A stretch of 10,662 bases of DNA from Entrophospora sp. SA101 (lineage: Eukaryota > Glomeromycota > Glomeromycetes > Entrophosporales > Entrophosporaceae). Under the pieces are notes generated by a model, which saw only the letters and a program-made list of their open reading frames with translations, did not search any database and was not told the origin of the DNA. Both the position numbers and the translations under genes were made by a program. The DNA lies in the NCBI GenBank assembly GCA_958430865.1, contig CAUDNR010002558.1, positions 17,551 through 28,212 on the forward strand, in the 5' to 3' direction. How positions within the stretch are numbered: position 1 is the stretch's first letter; each line of letters begins with the position of its first letter. Shown piece by piece: positions 1 to 8,036 of the stretch.

Positions 1-35
1 GTTTGTGTTTTTTAACAGTTAATAAGTCACTAATA

Positions 36-59
36 AAGTTATTAAGTACTTAATAACTT
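36..59. repeat. 24-bp perfect palindrome
   Basis: The right half (centre between 47 and 48) is the exact reverse complement of the left half, AAGTTATTAAGT. Related TTAATAAGT-like words occur just upstream at 19-36, so this may be the edge of a larger repeat cut by the window boundary. It could be a transposon end or a chance AT-rich palindrome. No function is assigned. Confidence 0.6.
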
Positions 60-420
60 GGTCATTTATCAAAATAATTTCTACGCCCATCACTAGGTAC
101 TTGTATAAAATATCTATTTTGTCCAAATTAGATTTTTCAAGAATGACTTTATAATGATTCTACTATACATGCAGCCTAAAGTATTTTGACTTATTTTTTT
201 ATAGTGTACTTTTTGATTTTTGACATCAACAAAGCATTTTGAGCTGCAATATATATAGTCTCTACTTTTGAAATTTGTAGTATATAGTAATATTTTTGGA
301 ATACTTGATTCTTCCTATAATTGTGATACATATAATAATATTTATTAATAATCATATTAGTATATGATACTGTTGTATGTGAAATTGAAATCGAAATTTA
401 TAATTAAAATTTTGGGGTGG

Positions 421-482
421 GTGTTTGGATATGAAATTCTGATTGGCTAATTTGAATTTCACAGATTTCATTTTCACAAACA
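421..482. repeat. imperfect inverted repeat
   Basis: TGTTTG and ATGAAAT in the left arm (about 422-437) are mirrored by ATTTCAT and CAAACA in the right arm (465-482), around a spacer of about 27 bases that holds the GATTGGCTAA motif. The arms do not match in between. It resembles the core of a small fold-back element but is too short to classify. Confidence 0.35.
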
Positions 483-708
483 TTTACTTTAATAAAATGC
501 GTCTCAAGGTTTTTCCACTCCTTTTTTTGTAAAAAGTGCTCTTAATTGATTAAATTATTATATTCAGGTAGAAATATTATATATAGCATAATGAGCGGAA
601 AATATCACATCATTGGTAATACAATTGTGTTAAACAATATTGATCCTGAAATTTGTGGTAATATCAATGTTCACTTTGTCTAGTTTTGTTGCAGCATGCC
701 CCAAATGT

Positions 709-762
709 GTGGTGTCCTTCTTCGATTATTGTTATTGTAAAAATTTCGAAAGATAGCACCAC
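709..762. repeat. imperfect hairpin
   Basis: GTGGTG at 709-714 can pair with CACCAC at 757-762. A second block, TCTTCGA at 719-725, can pair with TTCGAAAGA at 745-753 with one bulge. The loop is about 20 bases of AT-rich sequence. It could be a degraded terminal repeat or a chance structure. No RNA family is recognised. Confidence 0.35.
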
Positions 763-1001
763 CTTTTTATGGTAAATAGATTGTTTGTTTATAACCTTTT
801 TTTTTGTCACGGCTTTATAATTTGCCAAAAAAAGGATTTATTGTTTTACGAAATTGATCGCGTTGTATAAACAAGTAGAAAAACCATGTGATGGTTGATC
901 ACATGAAACTGCTTTATGTAACACTGTCCTGTATTTTTATCAGTCATTCCAAAAAAAATTTCATCCCTCTTCATATATATATTTGTAATAAATTATTAAT
1001 A

Positions 1002-2102
1002 ATGTCTGTAATTTCAAAAAATACAGAGACTCCAAAAAACGAATTTTGTGTTGGTGAAGAAACTATAATTTTGAATGTTGGTGGTATCAAGGTAGTATTA
1101 TAACTTTCACACAAAAAAAAACAAGAGTTAGAAATACACGTATTTAAAAAATAAAATAAATCATTAGTAATGTGATAATTTACTGTTATTATTTTTTTTT
1201 AGTATGAAACATATACATCAACACTTACAGCATATCCATACACACTTCTTGGTGTAATGTTTAGTCAACGAAATCAATCAATGCTACATCCCAAAAATGG
1301 TAATGAATATTTTTTTGATCGGAATGGTCATGCATTTCGTTATATATTGGAATACCATCGCACTGGAAAATTATTATATAGCTTTAATAAAGATAACAAA
1401 CAACAACAATGTCAAGGATATCAAATGATTAGCGGTTGCCCCGATTATCATTATCATTATCATCATCAAAATGATTTAAATGGTCATGGTCATTATCATC
1501 ATTGTTGCAACAAATATAAGCATGTTGATGGTGATTTCAATGCAATTGTAACTAAAGAAGAATTAATAGAAGAATTATTATATTTTCAAATTCCTTTTAA
1601 CAACAATGACAGTGATGACAAGAATAACCACAATTGTGATAATATTATCAATATCGATGATAATCATGCAATTGCAAATGCACAATTAGGTGCACAAAAA
1701 TTGGATTCATTCATTATTGCAATGATCAACATGATTAATGAGATGAAGGCATCGTTTATGCAATCAGTTGAATTAAAATTCCCTCGTCATTGTAATAGTA
1801 TTGATTCTTCTGACAAATCTTTAAGATTAAGTAATGAAAACCTGTATCATCCAGTAAGATTTATGCAACCTTATTGTTTTGTTGGTTATGTGTTATTGAA
1901 AAATTTCGAAACAGATATTTACAGATATATTACTTCAAAAGTTAATGGATTTCATTGGGAGGTTGAAAGAATTGCTGGAACAGTTAGAAATAAACATTTG
2001 AAAGTTACCATTAAAATTGATATTAATGTTAAGAAAAGGGATGTACTTGCAAATTCTTCACTTGGTTTATTTAACTTAATGAGAGAGGGAGAGAGATCAT
2101 AG
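1002..2102 (+). CDS. BTB/POZ protein with potassium-channel-type tetramerisation (T1/KCTD) domain
   Basis: Two exons, 1002-1091 and 1203-2102, flank a 111-bp intron that starts GTAGTA and ends in a T-run plus AG. The split is phase 0 and gives 329 residues. The T1-type BTB signature runs across the junction: ILNVGG then YETYTSTL (about residues 23-38), YPYTLLGVMFS (about 41-51), EYFFDR (65-70) and ILEYHRTGKL (78-87). These are hallmarks of the domain in Kv channels and KCTD proteins. No transmembrane segments or pore follow, so this is a soluble BTB protein rather than a channel. Such domains tetramerise or pentamerise and often act as cullin-3 adaptors; that role is inference. A low-complexity insert rich in His, Tyr and Asn (about 112-137) interrupts the domain before its last helix (KEELIEELLYFQIPF, 148-162). 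The C-terminal part (about 190-329) is unrecognised. The ATG at 1002 was chosen because it directly precedes the domain. The frame is open upstream to another ATG at 888, which would add 38 unconserved-looking residues. Confidence 0.85.
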
Positions 2103-2976
2103 AATTATAGATGAGAGAATGGGAGTAGATAAATAAGTTAATTTTTAAATTTATGGATGAATGAATGAATTAAATTTGTTGGATGGGTAGATGTACATAA
2201 ATATATAATTAAATCATCAGGTATGTTGATGATTTTCATTAGAAAAATAGATTTTTTAGAAATTACATTTCTTTAGATAGTTACATTTTCCCCCTCTTAC
2301 ATCAATTATATATATATGTATAATATAATTGTTGTCAAGTGGTTTTTTATTTTATTTTATTATTGATAGTATCACTTTTGTAACTTTATAATTTTATTGC
2401 AATAAAAAAATTGTTAAGTTATAAAAAATGTGGCCAATACAGTGTTCACAAGGTATAAACATCAGGAAAATGAAATTTTTTTCCGCAACAGGCACAATTT
2501 GTGCATGTTAATATCAAAAATTGAGGCTAAGTGTACAATTGTAAACTTATTGTCCGCATAGCATTTATTCTGAGCTTAATGTAGAGATTTAACAATTTAA
2601 CACATAATTTGCGCACATGAATATTGGTAGAAATGTTTATGCCATACAACCTGATGTAACATCTTCAGAAGAGTGTTTTTTTTAAGTTACTTTTTAAGAT
2701 TTAGAAAACAGTGATCTGACTTATAAAGACGGAAGAGTTTAGGTTTATTCTTAGCCATCTCTATTAAAGGTTGTCTATATACTACATAATAGATTTTTGC
2801 AAAGAAATTTGGTTCAAGACAAACATAGTTTTAGCAAAAGGTAATTATCATAGTTTAATTTCGGTAATACTTTTTTGATCCATTGTTGTTTCATGTTCGT
2901 TTACTTGACAAATGTCCAAGGTGAAAAGATAACATAATTATTTAATTATACTGATAAACAGAATGAATGTGTACAC
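2103..2976. other. intergenic region, no gene seen
   Basis: This follows the BTB stop codon. It begins with a GATGAATGAATGAAT-like short repeat near 2155-2170 and continues as AT-rich sequence with no credible open frame, exon pair or RNA fold that I recognise. Its first few hundred bases presumably hold the 3' UTR of the BTB gene. A short imperfect palindrome, GCACAATTTGTGC, lies near 2491. Confidence 0.55.
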
Positions 2977-3491
2977 TACATGGACAAAAGGCTAACACAC
3001 GTTTAAAAATTATTAACACAAAAATGTACATAATAATAATAATTAAATAAAAAACTGTCATTTCGTATCTTAGGTTCACCAAATTATATGTGCAGAGTTT
3101 CACATCTCTAACATTTTCACTAAACCAATGATTAAAAAAAAAAAAATTTCCGACCAAAAATTTTTGACGAAACAATTGCTCATTTCAAAAAAAATTTGAT
3201 TGTTCAAAAATGCATATAATGATCTCATCTGAAATTTTGACATGTGATAATAGACATCTTGATTAAACATCTGTGTTGATTTGATTTTTTTTGCAACGAG
3301 GTATCATTTTTCGTCAAAAAATTTTTGGTCGTAATTTTATTTTTTTAACCATTGGTTTAGTAAAAATGTTAGGGATGTGAAACTTTGCACATATAATTTG
3401 GATACGAAATGGCAATTTTTATTTAATTATTATTATGTACGTTTTTGTGTGCTAATAATTTTTAAACGCGTGCTAGCCTTTTGTCCATGTA
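2977..3491. repeat. large fold-back inverted repeat (MITE-like element)
   Basis: The left arm, 2977-3170, is the reverse complement of the right arm, 3311-3491, with scattered substitutions and small indels. The left arm has one extra segment of about 10 bases (around 3070-3079) and one extra trinucleotide in its AAT run. Matching landmarks include TACATGGACAAAAG (left) with CTTTTGTCCATGTA (right), and GACCAAAAATTTTTGACGA with TCGTCAAAAAATTTTTGGTC. Weaker symmetry continues inward (about 3178-3204 with 3276-3302), leaving a loop of about 70 bases. No transposase frame is inside, so it fits a non-autonomous fold-back or MITE-type element. The outer ends and target-site duplication could not be fixed, since symmetry fades around 2940-2976 and 3492-3530. 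If transcribed it would form a long double-stranded RNA hairpin. Confidence 0.85.
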
Positions 3492-3603
3492 TTGTATGTC
3501 CAATGACAATTATACAGTTATTATTGTTATTCAAATGGCGAGCAGTCAGCTAAATTAAACATTATTACAGGGGATATTTACATAAATTAATATTTCATAT
3601 ATA

Positions 3604-3654
3604 CAGTCAATCTTTCCATAAGTGCAACCCCCTAAATATTTTTGCTGGTTGCAC
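3604..3654. mobile_element. DNA-transposon-like terminal sequence
   Basis: The sequence starts CAGTCAATC directly after TA within TATATATA, as do terminal repeats of TA-inserting Tc1/mariner/pogo elements. Inside it, GTGCAACC (3622-3629) is the exact reverse complement of GGTTGCAC (3647-3654), making a subterminal hairpin. The opposite terminus, which should end ...GACTG before TA, was not found downstream, so the element is probably truncated. Family assignment is inferred from the general look of the terminus. Confidence 0.45.
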
Positions 3655-3705
3655 ATGACATCAATAAAAAATATAAGATTCAAACTAAGTCAAATTCTTT
3701 AAGAG

Positions 3706-3963
3706 TCAGCTCAAATTCAGGATTAGTTGCAGGTTTATTACCTTTATTTCTTTACTTTTTTGTAGAATTCTGGTTATTGTTGATTCATGAACTGTGGCCC
3801 CATTTTTGGTCAATGCCTGAATAGAACTGTCTGCAATGTTAGAGAATTTTTCTGAGAACAGAGGTTGTATAGTGTAAGTGCTGTCCAAAGAATTATCACC
3901 AATAAAATCGATACTCTTTTTGGTTAATTTATTATTTTCAGCAAATAAAATGGCTTGAATACA
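3706..3963 (-). pseudogene. short reverse-strand coding remnant, possibly transposase
   Basis: On the minus strand the frame is open from the stop at 3964-3966 down to the TGA at 3706-3708 (about 85 codons) and has no ATG start. The stretch ENNKLTKKSIDF and the later NGATVHESTITRILQKSK look like real coding sequence. The latter resembles the recognition-helix pattern (STxxRIL) of pogo/CENP-B-type DNA-binding domains. It lies beside the transposon-like terminus at 3604, which fits a truncated element. It could also be a fragment of a host gene or a chance frame. A possible 5' part of the adjacent MRP RNA overlaps it. Confidence 0.3.
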
Positions 3964-4000
3964 CTAACAATGTAGTGAGATTTTCAATACAGATTAGTAA

Positions 4001-4374
4001 ACTTCAGAGTACTGAATAATAATAAGACATTTTATTTCAGGGTTTATAATAGATTAATTTTATTTCAATTGCTTTGGGGAAAGTCCTCGGACACATGACA
4101 GAAAGTGTCACCTATAATATGGTATAAACCATCCGTTTAATCTTCCTTATGTTGAAGAGAAAGAGAGAAAAGGATTAGATGAGTTGTTCTCAGCTCATTG
4201 GATTTTTTTCTTTTATTTTGAGACTTTGGTTGATCACGAATTTGGTTTTGTTGGTCATAGCACAGTTATGCGATTGTGATTTCTTTCTTTTTATTTGAAA
4301 CATATTAAGAAGAAGAGTTCATAACACAACGAGGCTTACTCTTAAGGTGTTCCCTTCTTATTCATTTATTTTTT
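4001..4374 (+). ncRNA. RNase MRP RNA
   Basis: This is the RNA subunit of the RNase MRP ribonucleoprotein, which cleaves pre-rRNA in the nucleolus. Conserved region I is GGGGAAAGTCCTCGG (4076-4090). Conserved region V is ACACAACGAGGCTTACT (4324-4340). They form helix P4: AAG-U-CCUCG (4081-4089) pairs with CGAGGCUU (4330-4337), leaving the U at 4084 bulged, as is typical of RNase P/MRP RNAs. Directly after region I, TGACA-GAAAG-TGTCA (4096-4110) is a perfect hairpin with a GARAR loop, the MRP-specific P8 signature that separates it from RNase P. Next comes hairpin ATGGT-ATAA-ACCAT (4119-4132), in the place of P9. GGAC (4089-4092) and GUUC (4317-4320) could form P7. The identity is secure; the 5' end is not. 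The start given is approximate, based on usual spacing and a wobble-rich P2 candidate (4002-4009 with 4072-4079). P1 was not found. Confidence 0.85.
4369..4374 (+). terminator. RNA polymerase III T-run terminator
   Basis: Six Ts at 4369-4374 lie about 30 bases after conserved region V of the MRP RNA, where the 3' strand of helix P1 and the end of the transcript are expected. MRP RNA is a Pol III transcript in fungi and animals, and Pol III stops at T-runs. Other T-runs occur in this AT-rich DNA, so the assignment rests on position. Confidence 0.55.
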
Positions 4375-4609
4375 AATAATAAAATGTTAGTAAAATTATT
4401 TGTAGATGCAACTTTAATATTAAAAATTATTCATTTTTTTTTTCCATATCTGATATATATATCTGATTTATTTTAATTTAAACTATGAAAAATGATTAAT
4501 GTTCAAAATACCACACATTTTATTGTTTGACCTTGCATTTTTTTTAATATTAAGCCTTTATCTGTTGGCTTTCCTGCTCTGTTTATTAATCAATTAAAGT
4601 GTTAAAAAA

Positions 4610-6645
4610 ATGTCTCAATTATCAAGTAAATATAGTAATCTTCCTGACATTGTAAGTTCTCACTTGTTGAACAAAATTTTATTATAATAGAAACAGATTA
4701 AACTGATATTTAGGAGACCCAACCAGACGTTTATGAATCTCCAGATACACCTGAAGAAAGTGATGCTGTAGACAATGGGGGTAAATAATTTTGTTATTAT
4801 TATTATAATTGTTTTAAAATAAGAAGAAGGTTTTTCAAAATTTTAGAGTATCTTTTTTATTTAAAAGAACTGAATGAAAATATAGTTAAGAAAAAATTTC
4901 TGTATGTGAAGCTGTTGATAAGTTTAAGGGCAGTATCATCAATGCTTCTGAAACTGGTATATACATATGAATATAACTATAAAAAAAATATACATCACTA
5001 TTTCATTGATTATATGATTTTAATTATATTATGCTATTTATATTTTTAGATTTCCCTGATAGTATAACTTGTTGTAAAAAAACATGTACAAAGTTTATGT
5101 TAAATGTCCTGTTTTAGATACAAATGAATATGAATACATCTCCTGTACAAAAATTGTGAAGATTAATTTTTGAAGCTCAAGAACTTGATGAAGAATTGGA
5201 AAAGATAAGGTACTAAAATAAATAATGCAATTAATTATATGATTATGTGAATCATAGTCACTTAATCATCATTATTTTTTAACAAATATACATATGTCAA
5301 TAGGATGATGATCAATAAAAACTTAAAAAACCTCTTCACAATGCTGTTGTTGAACAATCCAGTTTGCAAAAAGATCTTAGTCGACTATCTCAAAATATAA
5401 GTGAACCAGATTCTATAGACAAAAAGGAAGGAACAATAATAAAACAAGCCGAAATGAATGAAAAATTAGTTGATCAATCAATCAATTACAATCTTTTAAA
5501 CACCTGGGTGTTCACAGGGAAAATAGAATTTCGAAAGATTATGACACATCAACTGTGATTGAAACTAATGGTCATGATTCAGATAATGCAATTGCAAAAA
5601 ATGATATTTTATTTGATTGATGATAATAATAATATTATTAATTTATTGATTTATTAATTTACTAATTGTTGTTATGAATAAATTAGATGGTTATGAATGA
5701 GTTATATTATATACCTGAAACTGCAAAAATTCACATTTTAGCCAAGACAGTTGAACTTGATGGATGTATTTCTGCTTTAGAAAAACTTGTTGGTACATCT
5801 CACAGACAAATTTTGTGAATATTGTATGTTCTTGGTTAGCTAAATGAATTTTTTTATTTATTGCCAATGAATTCATTCATTCATTCATTTAATGACATTG
5901 TAATAATAATAACAATCATCTATTAATATAATATAGTCAATTTCTATAACAAATATCAATTTAATTGCTGCCATTGATAAACTTGATCAACATATGCAAA
6001 TATTGATACAATCATGTCATTTAGGATCTATTTCCAGGAAAGCTAATAAAGCTAATGCTTTGGCTGGTGAATGGAGAAAGTTAATGAATTGAAGAATAAA
6101 GAACTTTTAAATGGTGATTTGAGACTGAAGAGAAGATGCCTGCCTGCCCATTTTATTAATGTTAGTTATAATCTTTCATTGATTAATTATTAACAAGTTT
6201 ACAATTATTCTAACATTTATATTTCTAATTTTATATATATATGCATGTAAAGATAGACTATCTTTTACACTTTTGGACAAAGTAGATCCTCTTACGTCAA
6301 TTGCACCAGTTTTGATTAATTGTTTCGAAATCTTTACAACAATTACATTAAAAAACTTCAGTTTTTGGTGAAACAATTAAAATGTTAACCAGTGAACAAA
6401 ATAAGGTTTGTGGTTTTTTTTTTTTTTATTTTTTTCTAATTGATTTCTAATTAATAATTAAATCTAATGTTTATATATATATAATTTAGCTTGAAAAATC
6501 ATTTGAAATAAATGATATGGCAATTCAACAAAACATTGAAGTTGTTGATTCACATGTCACAGACTTGGCTGAATGCAAAGGTATTTTTACTAGTGTTATG
6601 ACCATGGATAGATTATGTATGATGCAATATGACATAGAGGGATGA
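4610..6645 (+). pseudogene. DCTN2: degenerate dynamitin (dynactin subunit 2) gene
   Basis: Dynamitin is a coiled-coil subunit of the dynactin shoulder, which links dynein to cargo. Exon 1 (4610-4651, MSQLSSKYSNLPDI) and exon 2 (4714-4780, with QPDVYESPDTPEES) match the diagnostic N-terminus, in which a KYADLPGI motif is followed by PDVYE. Later matches in order: EAVDKFKGS (exon 3, 4847-4956), DFPDSI and AQELDEELEKI (exon 4, 5050-5209), coiled coil (exon 5, from 5304), VELDGCISALEKLVG (exon 6, from 5687), LIAAIDKLDQHM (exon 7, 5937-6160), DPLTSIAPVLIN and VFGETIKML (exon 8, 6253-6405), and the C-terminal coil (exon 9, from 6490). Most introns keep GT and AG ends. The frame is broken by one-base shifts near 4889-4896, 5076-5082, 5164-5170, 5517-5523, 6076-6080 and 6322-6330. 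There are stops at 5171, 5316, 5816 and 6349, and no GT donor is visible after exon 5. It is an unprocessed pseudogene or a badly assembled gene. The true 3' limit is uncertain. Confidence 0.8.
5871..5889. repeat. (ATTC)n microsatellite
   Basis: Four and a half ATTC units lie in the intron between exons 6 and 7 of the dynamitin pseudogene. No function is suggested. Confidence 0.8.
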
Positions 6646-7935
6646 ATGAATCTGCATAATCCTTTTTACCTAATGTGAGTAAGTAAAATTTATAATGATT
6701 TTTGTTCTTATTTTGTTTATTTTGATCATTTTTCGTTTGTAGTTTCAATGGGCTTCCCCTTGAGAATACTCCAAATGGTAGGTGTAGTTCTTTGACTTTG
6801 ATGTAAATTAATTTTGGTTTCATATTTTTATATAGGAATAGCTCTATATAAACCAACAACAATAACATTAACAATAAAAAATAAGAGTAGATCAGCAATT
6901 ACACAATAAAAAAAAGGCTTTTTACATCCACATCTGAAATTATGAATTTAACTGTCCCAGAAAAAAAGAAAGATTATGATAAGAAAAAAAAGAGATTTTA
7001 TGAAATAGAAAAGAAATCGATGATAATGATATAGAAGAATATGGAATTTAGAAGATGAATGAACAAGGATATGGAAGCCTTGTGAAAAAAAACCATGTTT
7101 GAATTATTGGAGAGGACAATTATTTCTGGAGCTAGTTATTAAGAGGGATATAGAGGCTTCAAGAATCATAGTCAATTTAAGTAATGCAAAGTTCAAGGAT
7201 TGGAATGTAAGTCCAAACTCATTTAGATTTTATTGAAAGGGTAGGTAAGAAATATCCATCTTAAAGAAAGGTAATCTTGATTGATAAATTGCAAAAGATC
7301 AATAATAAATTATCGAACAAAATAAAAAATGAGCCAAGTCAAAAACTAGAATTAAATATCAGCAACAAAGCCAAATATCAAAAATTTAGCCAGTAGTCAA
7401 AAGAAACTAGCAATGAAAAACAGGAAAACAAGACATATATAATAAAAACAATAAGATACAGCAGAAGCAAAAATTAGTAAATCAACAGAATAAGGATATA
7501 AAAGGATAAGAAAATAAAGATTTAGAAGATGATTGTGCAAAAAGAGAAAAGCAAGCAAAACAACAATTAGATGATAGAACATTTAAATGAAAAAAAAAAT
7601 GAAAATACTATTCAGAAACTAAAAGCAAAAATTAAAAATTAGAGCACAAGAAACTGAAATAGACAAACAACAAACATTATCCAAGAATTAACTGAATAAA
7701 AGGTCAAACAGAATGCAAGCCTAGCTAAAGCAAATAAAAGCCAATTGAATAAAACCTGAACAGCAAAGTCAAGGACAAGGTGATTTTTATGAAGGATATC
7801 AATTAATTTAGACCCCTACAATTTCCTATCCACTTTATCTGACGTAATTTTCAAAACCACCAATATCTTGGCAAGTTGAACTTACCCTTGTAGGAATTTC
7901 CCAAAATTTTAATAATAATAATTTTTGAATTTCTT
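6646..7935 (+). pseudogene. decayed unidentified gene, partly coiled-coil/Lys-Gln-rich
   Basis: Long stretches read as protein but change frame and hit stops. A small exon at 6743-6777 (NGLPLENTPN) ends at a GT donor and joins in phase to 6836 onward (GIALYKPTTITLTIKNKSRS). Next come MNLTVPEKKKDYDKKKKRFY (about 6943-7002), DDNDIEEYGI (about 7019-7049) and a longer run with TRIWKPCEKKPCLNYWRGQL (about 7060-7240) interrupted by two TGA codons. From about 7320 to 7760 the plus strand is A-rich with Lys/Gln/Asn codons in all frames, like a degraded coiled coil. The end (about 7756-7935) is one frame, KPEQQSQGQGDFYEGYQL to NFNNNNF, broken by one TAG and one TAA. The family is not recognised and the 5' limit is unclear. 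It might be a continuation of neighbouring decayed DNA rather than a single gene. Confidence 0.5.
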
Positions 7936-7967
7936 TTTATCACAAAGCAAGTATTTATGATTTTTTT

Positions 7968-7989
7968 ATTATTATTACATAATAATAAT
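7968..7989. repeat. AT-only inverted repeat between convergent units
   Basis: ATTATTATTA (7968-7977) and TAATAATAAT (7980-7989) are exact complements around the dinucleotide CA. They lie in the roughly 100-base gap between the end of the decayed plus-strand gene and the stop codon of the minus-strand CSTF1 gene. Simple AAT runs are common in this window, so it may be only a microsatellite. Confidence 0.5.
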
Positions 7990-8036
7990 AGATCATTAAT
8001 GTAAGTTAGTTAAAGAGAAGCAAAAGCATTAAAAAA

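Larger units (their letters stand above)
1..1001. other. AT-rich upstream region without a supported gene
   Basis: No reading frame here shows recognisable protein similarity or plausible exon structure. The stretch is AT-rich with homopolymer runs and is probably the 5' flank and promoter region of the BTB gene starting at 1002. A CCAAT-type motif (GATTGGCTAA) lies at 441-450, but nothing shows that it is used. The palindrome and hairpins listed separately are the only structured elements seen. Confidence 0.6.

Noticed and set aside
591..683. A 30-codon plus-strand frame starting at ATG 591 (MSGKYHIIGN...)
   Set aside because: Too short, with no similarity I recognise, no clear splice partner and no conserved start context.
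888..1001. In-frame upstream extension of the BTB protein from ATG 888
   Set aside because: The added residues are not part of the T1 domain and look like translated AT-rich leader. The ATG at 1002 places the domain at a normal distance from the N-terminus.
2640..2720. Possible box C/D snoRNA (TGATGTA near 2652, CTGA near 2716)
   Set aside because: The C box is imperfect, no terminal stem pairs the boxes, and such short motifs occur by chance.
2942..3175. Reverse-strand frame of 77 codons
   Set aside because: It lies within the left arm of the fold-back repeat, reads through poly-A/T and AAT runs, and has no protein features.
4071..4340. Nuclear RNase P RNA instead of RNase MRP RNA
   Set aside because: Both share conserved regions I and V, but the GAAAG loop hairpin directly after region I is the MRP GARAR element, and the words match MRP more closely.
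5691..7582. Several reverse-strand frames (5691-5876, 6176-6376, 6596-6898, 7397-7582)
   Set aside because: They are antisense shadows of the decayed plus-strand genes, rich in Leu/Ile/Phe/Tyr from complementing Lys/Asn/Gln codons, without motifs.
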